The position numbers and the translations under genes were made by a program. 14,433 nt of DNA from Bauldia sp. (GTDB lineage Bacteria; Pseudomonadota; Alphaproteobacteria; Rhizobiales; Kaistiaceae), in NCBI GenBank assembly GCA_020442095.1, contig JAGRKY010000138.1, positions 1 to 14,433 of the forward strand. The letters run 5' to 3'. Below, piece after piece: positions 13,226-14,433 of the stretch; position 1 is the first letter of the stretch; every line of letters starts with the position of its first letter. Below the pieces are notes generated by a model. It searched no databases. It saw only the letters and a list, made by a program, of their open reading frames with translations, and was not told the origin of the DNA.

Positions 13226-14433
13226 ATGAAACTGACGGGCTACAGTGATCGATGGTCGGTGCGACCCGGCGAGACGATGACCTTCCATGTCCACAGCGTC
13301 GCGCCGAGCTATGAGGCGCAACTGGTGCGGCTCATCCACGGCGACGAGAATCCACATGGACCGGGCTTCCGGGAAGCGGAGATCGAGAGCGCGCTCGACG
13401 GCCCCCATCCGGGGGCGCCGCGCACGATCCGCAAGGGCTCCTATGGCCTTGTCGCCCAGGCGATGCCCGGGGGCGATTTCTCGATCGATGCCTGGATCTG
13501 GTCGACCCTGCCCGGGCCCGCCCGGCAGGGGATCATGGTCTGGGCCTCCGGCGACGCTTCGGCTTTCGGGCTGTTCCTCGGCGCCGACGGTCATCTTGAG
13601 GCCGACGGGGAGGGGACCATGCTGCGGTCCTCGCGCGCCCTCGCGCCCAAACAATGGTATCGCGCGACGGTCACGGTCTCGCGCTCGGCCGGGACGGTGG
13701 CACTGAGCGTCGAGCCCGGAATCTGGCTGCCGGAATCCGTGAATCCCGACGGCGGCGAAGTGACGCTCGCGGCACCGATCGCCGCCGGCGACGGGCGGCT
13801 GGTCTTCGCGGCCGGCAGGCTCGAGGAGACGCCGGACGGGCCGCACCCGCGCGAGGTCTTCAACGGCAAGATCGCGCGGCCCCGGATCGTTGGCCCGGAC
13901 GGGGCGACGCTCGCGGCGTGGGATTTCTTCCAGCATGCGGGCGAGGCGACGATCGCGGGGGTTTGCGGCGGCGCCGACGGCCGCACCGTGAACCGGCCGT
14001 CGCGGCTGATGACCGGCCCCGGCTGGCCGGGAGCGACCAATTCGACGACGCCGCTGCCCGAGACGCATGACGCCATCCATTTCCATGACGACGACGTCGC
14101 CGATGTCGGCTGGCCGGTGAGCCATGAATTCGCCGTCCCCGCCGATCTCCGCTCGGGCGTCTATGCGCTTCGCCTGCGCACCGGCGAGGACGAGGAGCAT
14201 CTGCCATTCTTCGTCTGTCCGCCAAAGGCGGAGGGGGACGCCGCGCCTCTGGCGGTGCTGATGCCGACGATGAGCTATCTCGCCTATGCGAACGAATCCC
14301 TCGATGTCAGCGACTCCGTGCAGGTCTCGCCGCGCCAGGACATGACCATCACGCCGGAGCGCTACGCCTATGTCGCCGAGAATGGCCTGAAAAGCCTCTA
14401 TGACAACCATCGCGACGGCAGCGGCATCGCCTA
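13226..14433 (+). CDS. N,N-dimethylformamidase large (beta) subunit family protein, partial (N-terminal 402 residues)
   Basis: This is the first 402 residues of what should be a protein of about 700-760 residues, cut by the right edge. It opens with GYSDRWSVRPGETMTFHV and then VRLIHGDENPHGPGF (34-48), a signature I recognise from the large subunit of N,N-dimethylformamidase. A concanavalin/LamG-like beta-sandwich region follows (about 70-235, with FSIDAWIWST, GIMVWAS and WYRATVTVS). The catalytic-domain entry is LPFFVCPP, then MSYLAYANESLD (349-360) and YDNHRDGSGIAY (391-402). In the characterised enzyme a non-heme iron is held by tyrosines and a glutamate, and the SYLAYANE region is one of the tyrosine-bearing segments. 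ATG at 13226 has GGAG 10 nt upstream; an in-frame GTG at 13220 is less well spaced. The likely activity is amide hydrolysis, substrate unknown. No small-subunit gene is seen nearby. Confidence 0.88.
   Translation, partial: MKLTGYSDRWSVRPGETMTFHVHSVAPSYEAQLVRLIHGDENPHGPGFREAEIESALDGPHPGAPRTIRKGSYGLVAQAMPGGDFSIDAWIWSTLPGPARQGIMVWASGDASAFGLFLGADGHLEADGEGTMLRSSRALAPKQWYRATVTVSRSAGTVALSVEPGIWLPESVNPDGGEVTLAAPIAAGDGRLVFAAGRLEETPDGPHPREVFNGKIARPRIVGPDGATLAAWDFFQHAGEATIAGVCGGADGRTVNRPSRLMTGPGWPGATNSTTPLPETHDAIHFHDDDVADVGWPVSHEFAVPADLRSGVYALRLRTGEDEEHLPFFVCPPKAEGDAAPLAVLMPTMSYLAYANESLDVSDSVQVSPRQDMTITPERYAYVAENGLKSLYDNHRDGSGIA

Noticed and set aside
1..14433. CRISPR array, insertion sequence, tRNA, rRNA, or phage/defence genes
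   Set aside because: No regularly spaced repeats, transposase or integrase motifs, or RNA-gene signatures were seen on either strand.

Overview
The window is GC-rich (about two-thirds G+C by eye) and fully coding-dense. Shine-Dalgarno-led starts, frequent GTG starts and the gene content (an AAE/ACS-type acyl-CoA synthetase, an ACAD10/11-like dehydrogenase, several SDRs, HyuA/HyuB, LacI regulators) suggest an alphaproteobacterium, probably a metabolically versatile soil or water Hyphomicrobiales or sphingomonad-like strain. The genus is not determinable from what I can see. No tRNA, rRNA, IS element or CRISPR array was recognised.

Layout. (a) Positions 1-5352, minus strand: a six-gene catabolic operon, read right to left. 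It holds two overlapping short-chain dehydrogenases, an alpha/beta hydrolase, a third SDR, an acyl-CoA dehydrogenase and an acyl-CoA synthetase cut by the window's left edge. The logic looks like alcohol/ketone oxidation, hydrolytic cleavage, CoA activation and beta-oxidation of a cyclic or branched carbon skeleton; the substrate is unknown. (b) 5353-5762: a 410-bp divergent control region with an AT-rich core, palindromes, and a long leader for the SDR operon that includes a 13-codon ORF with a very good ribosome binding site. (c) 5763-7922, plus strand: a LacI-family regulator followed 3 bp later by a YcaQ/AlkX-like DNA glycosylase. (d) 7923-8154: a promoter region with a perfect 14-bp palindrome lying over a plausible -10 box. 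(e) 8155-14433, plus strand: HyuA, HyuB, a second LacI-family regulator, and the N-terminal 402 residues of a protein resembling the large subunit of N,N-dimethylformamidase, cut by the right edge.

How the parts may work together. Each half is a catabolic operon with its own LacI-type regulator. The left one is probably controlled by the divergent LacI gene, the right one by the LacI gene embedded in it. ATP-dependent HyuA/HyuB enzymes open hydantoins, 5-oxoproline or lactams, and the dimethylformamidase family hydrolyses small amides. The right operon is therefore best read as an uncharacterised amide/lactam/imide degradation unit that could feed carbon skeletons to the left operon. That link is inference from adjacency only.
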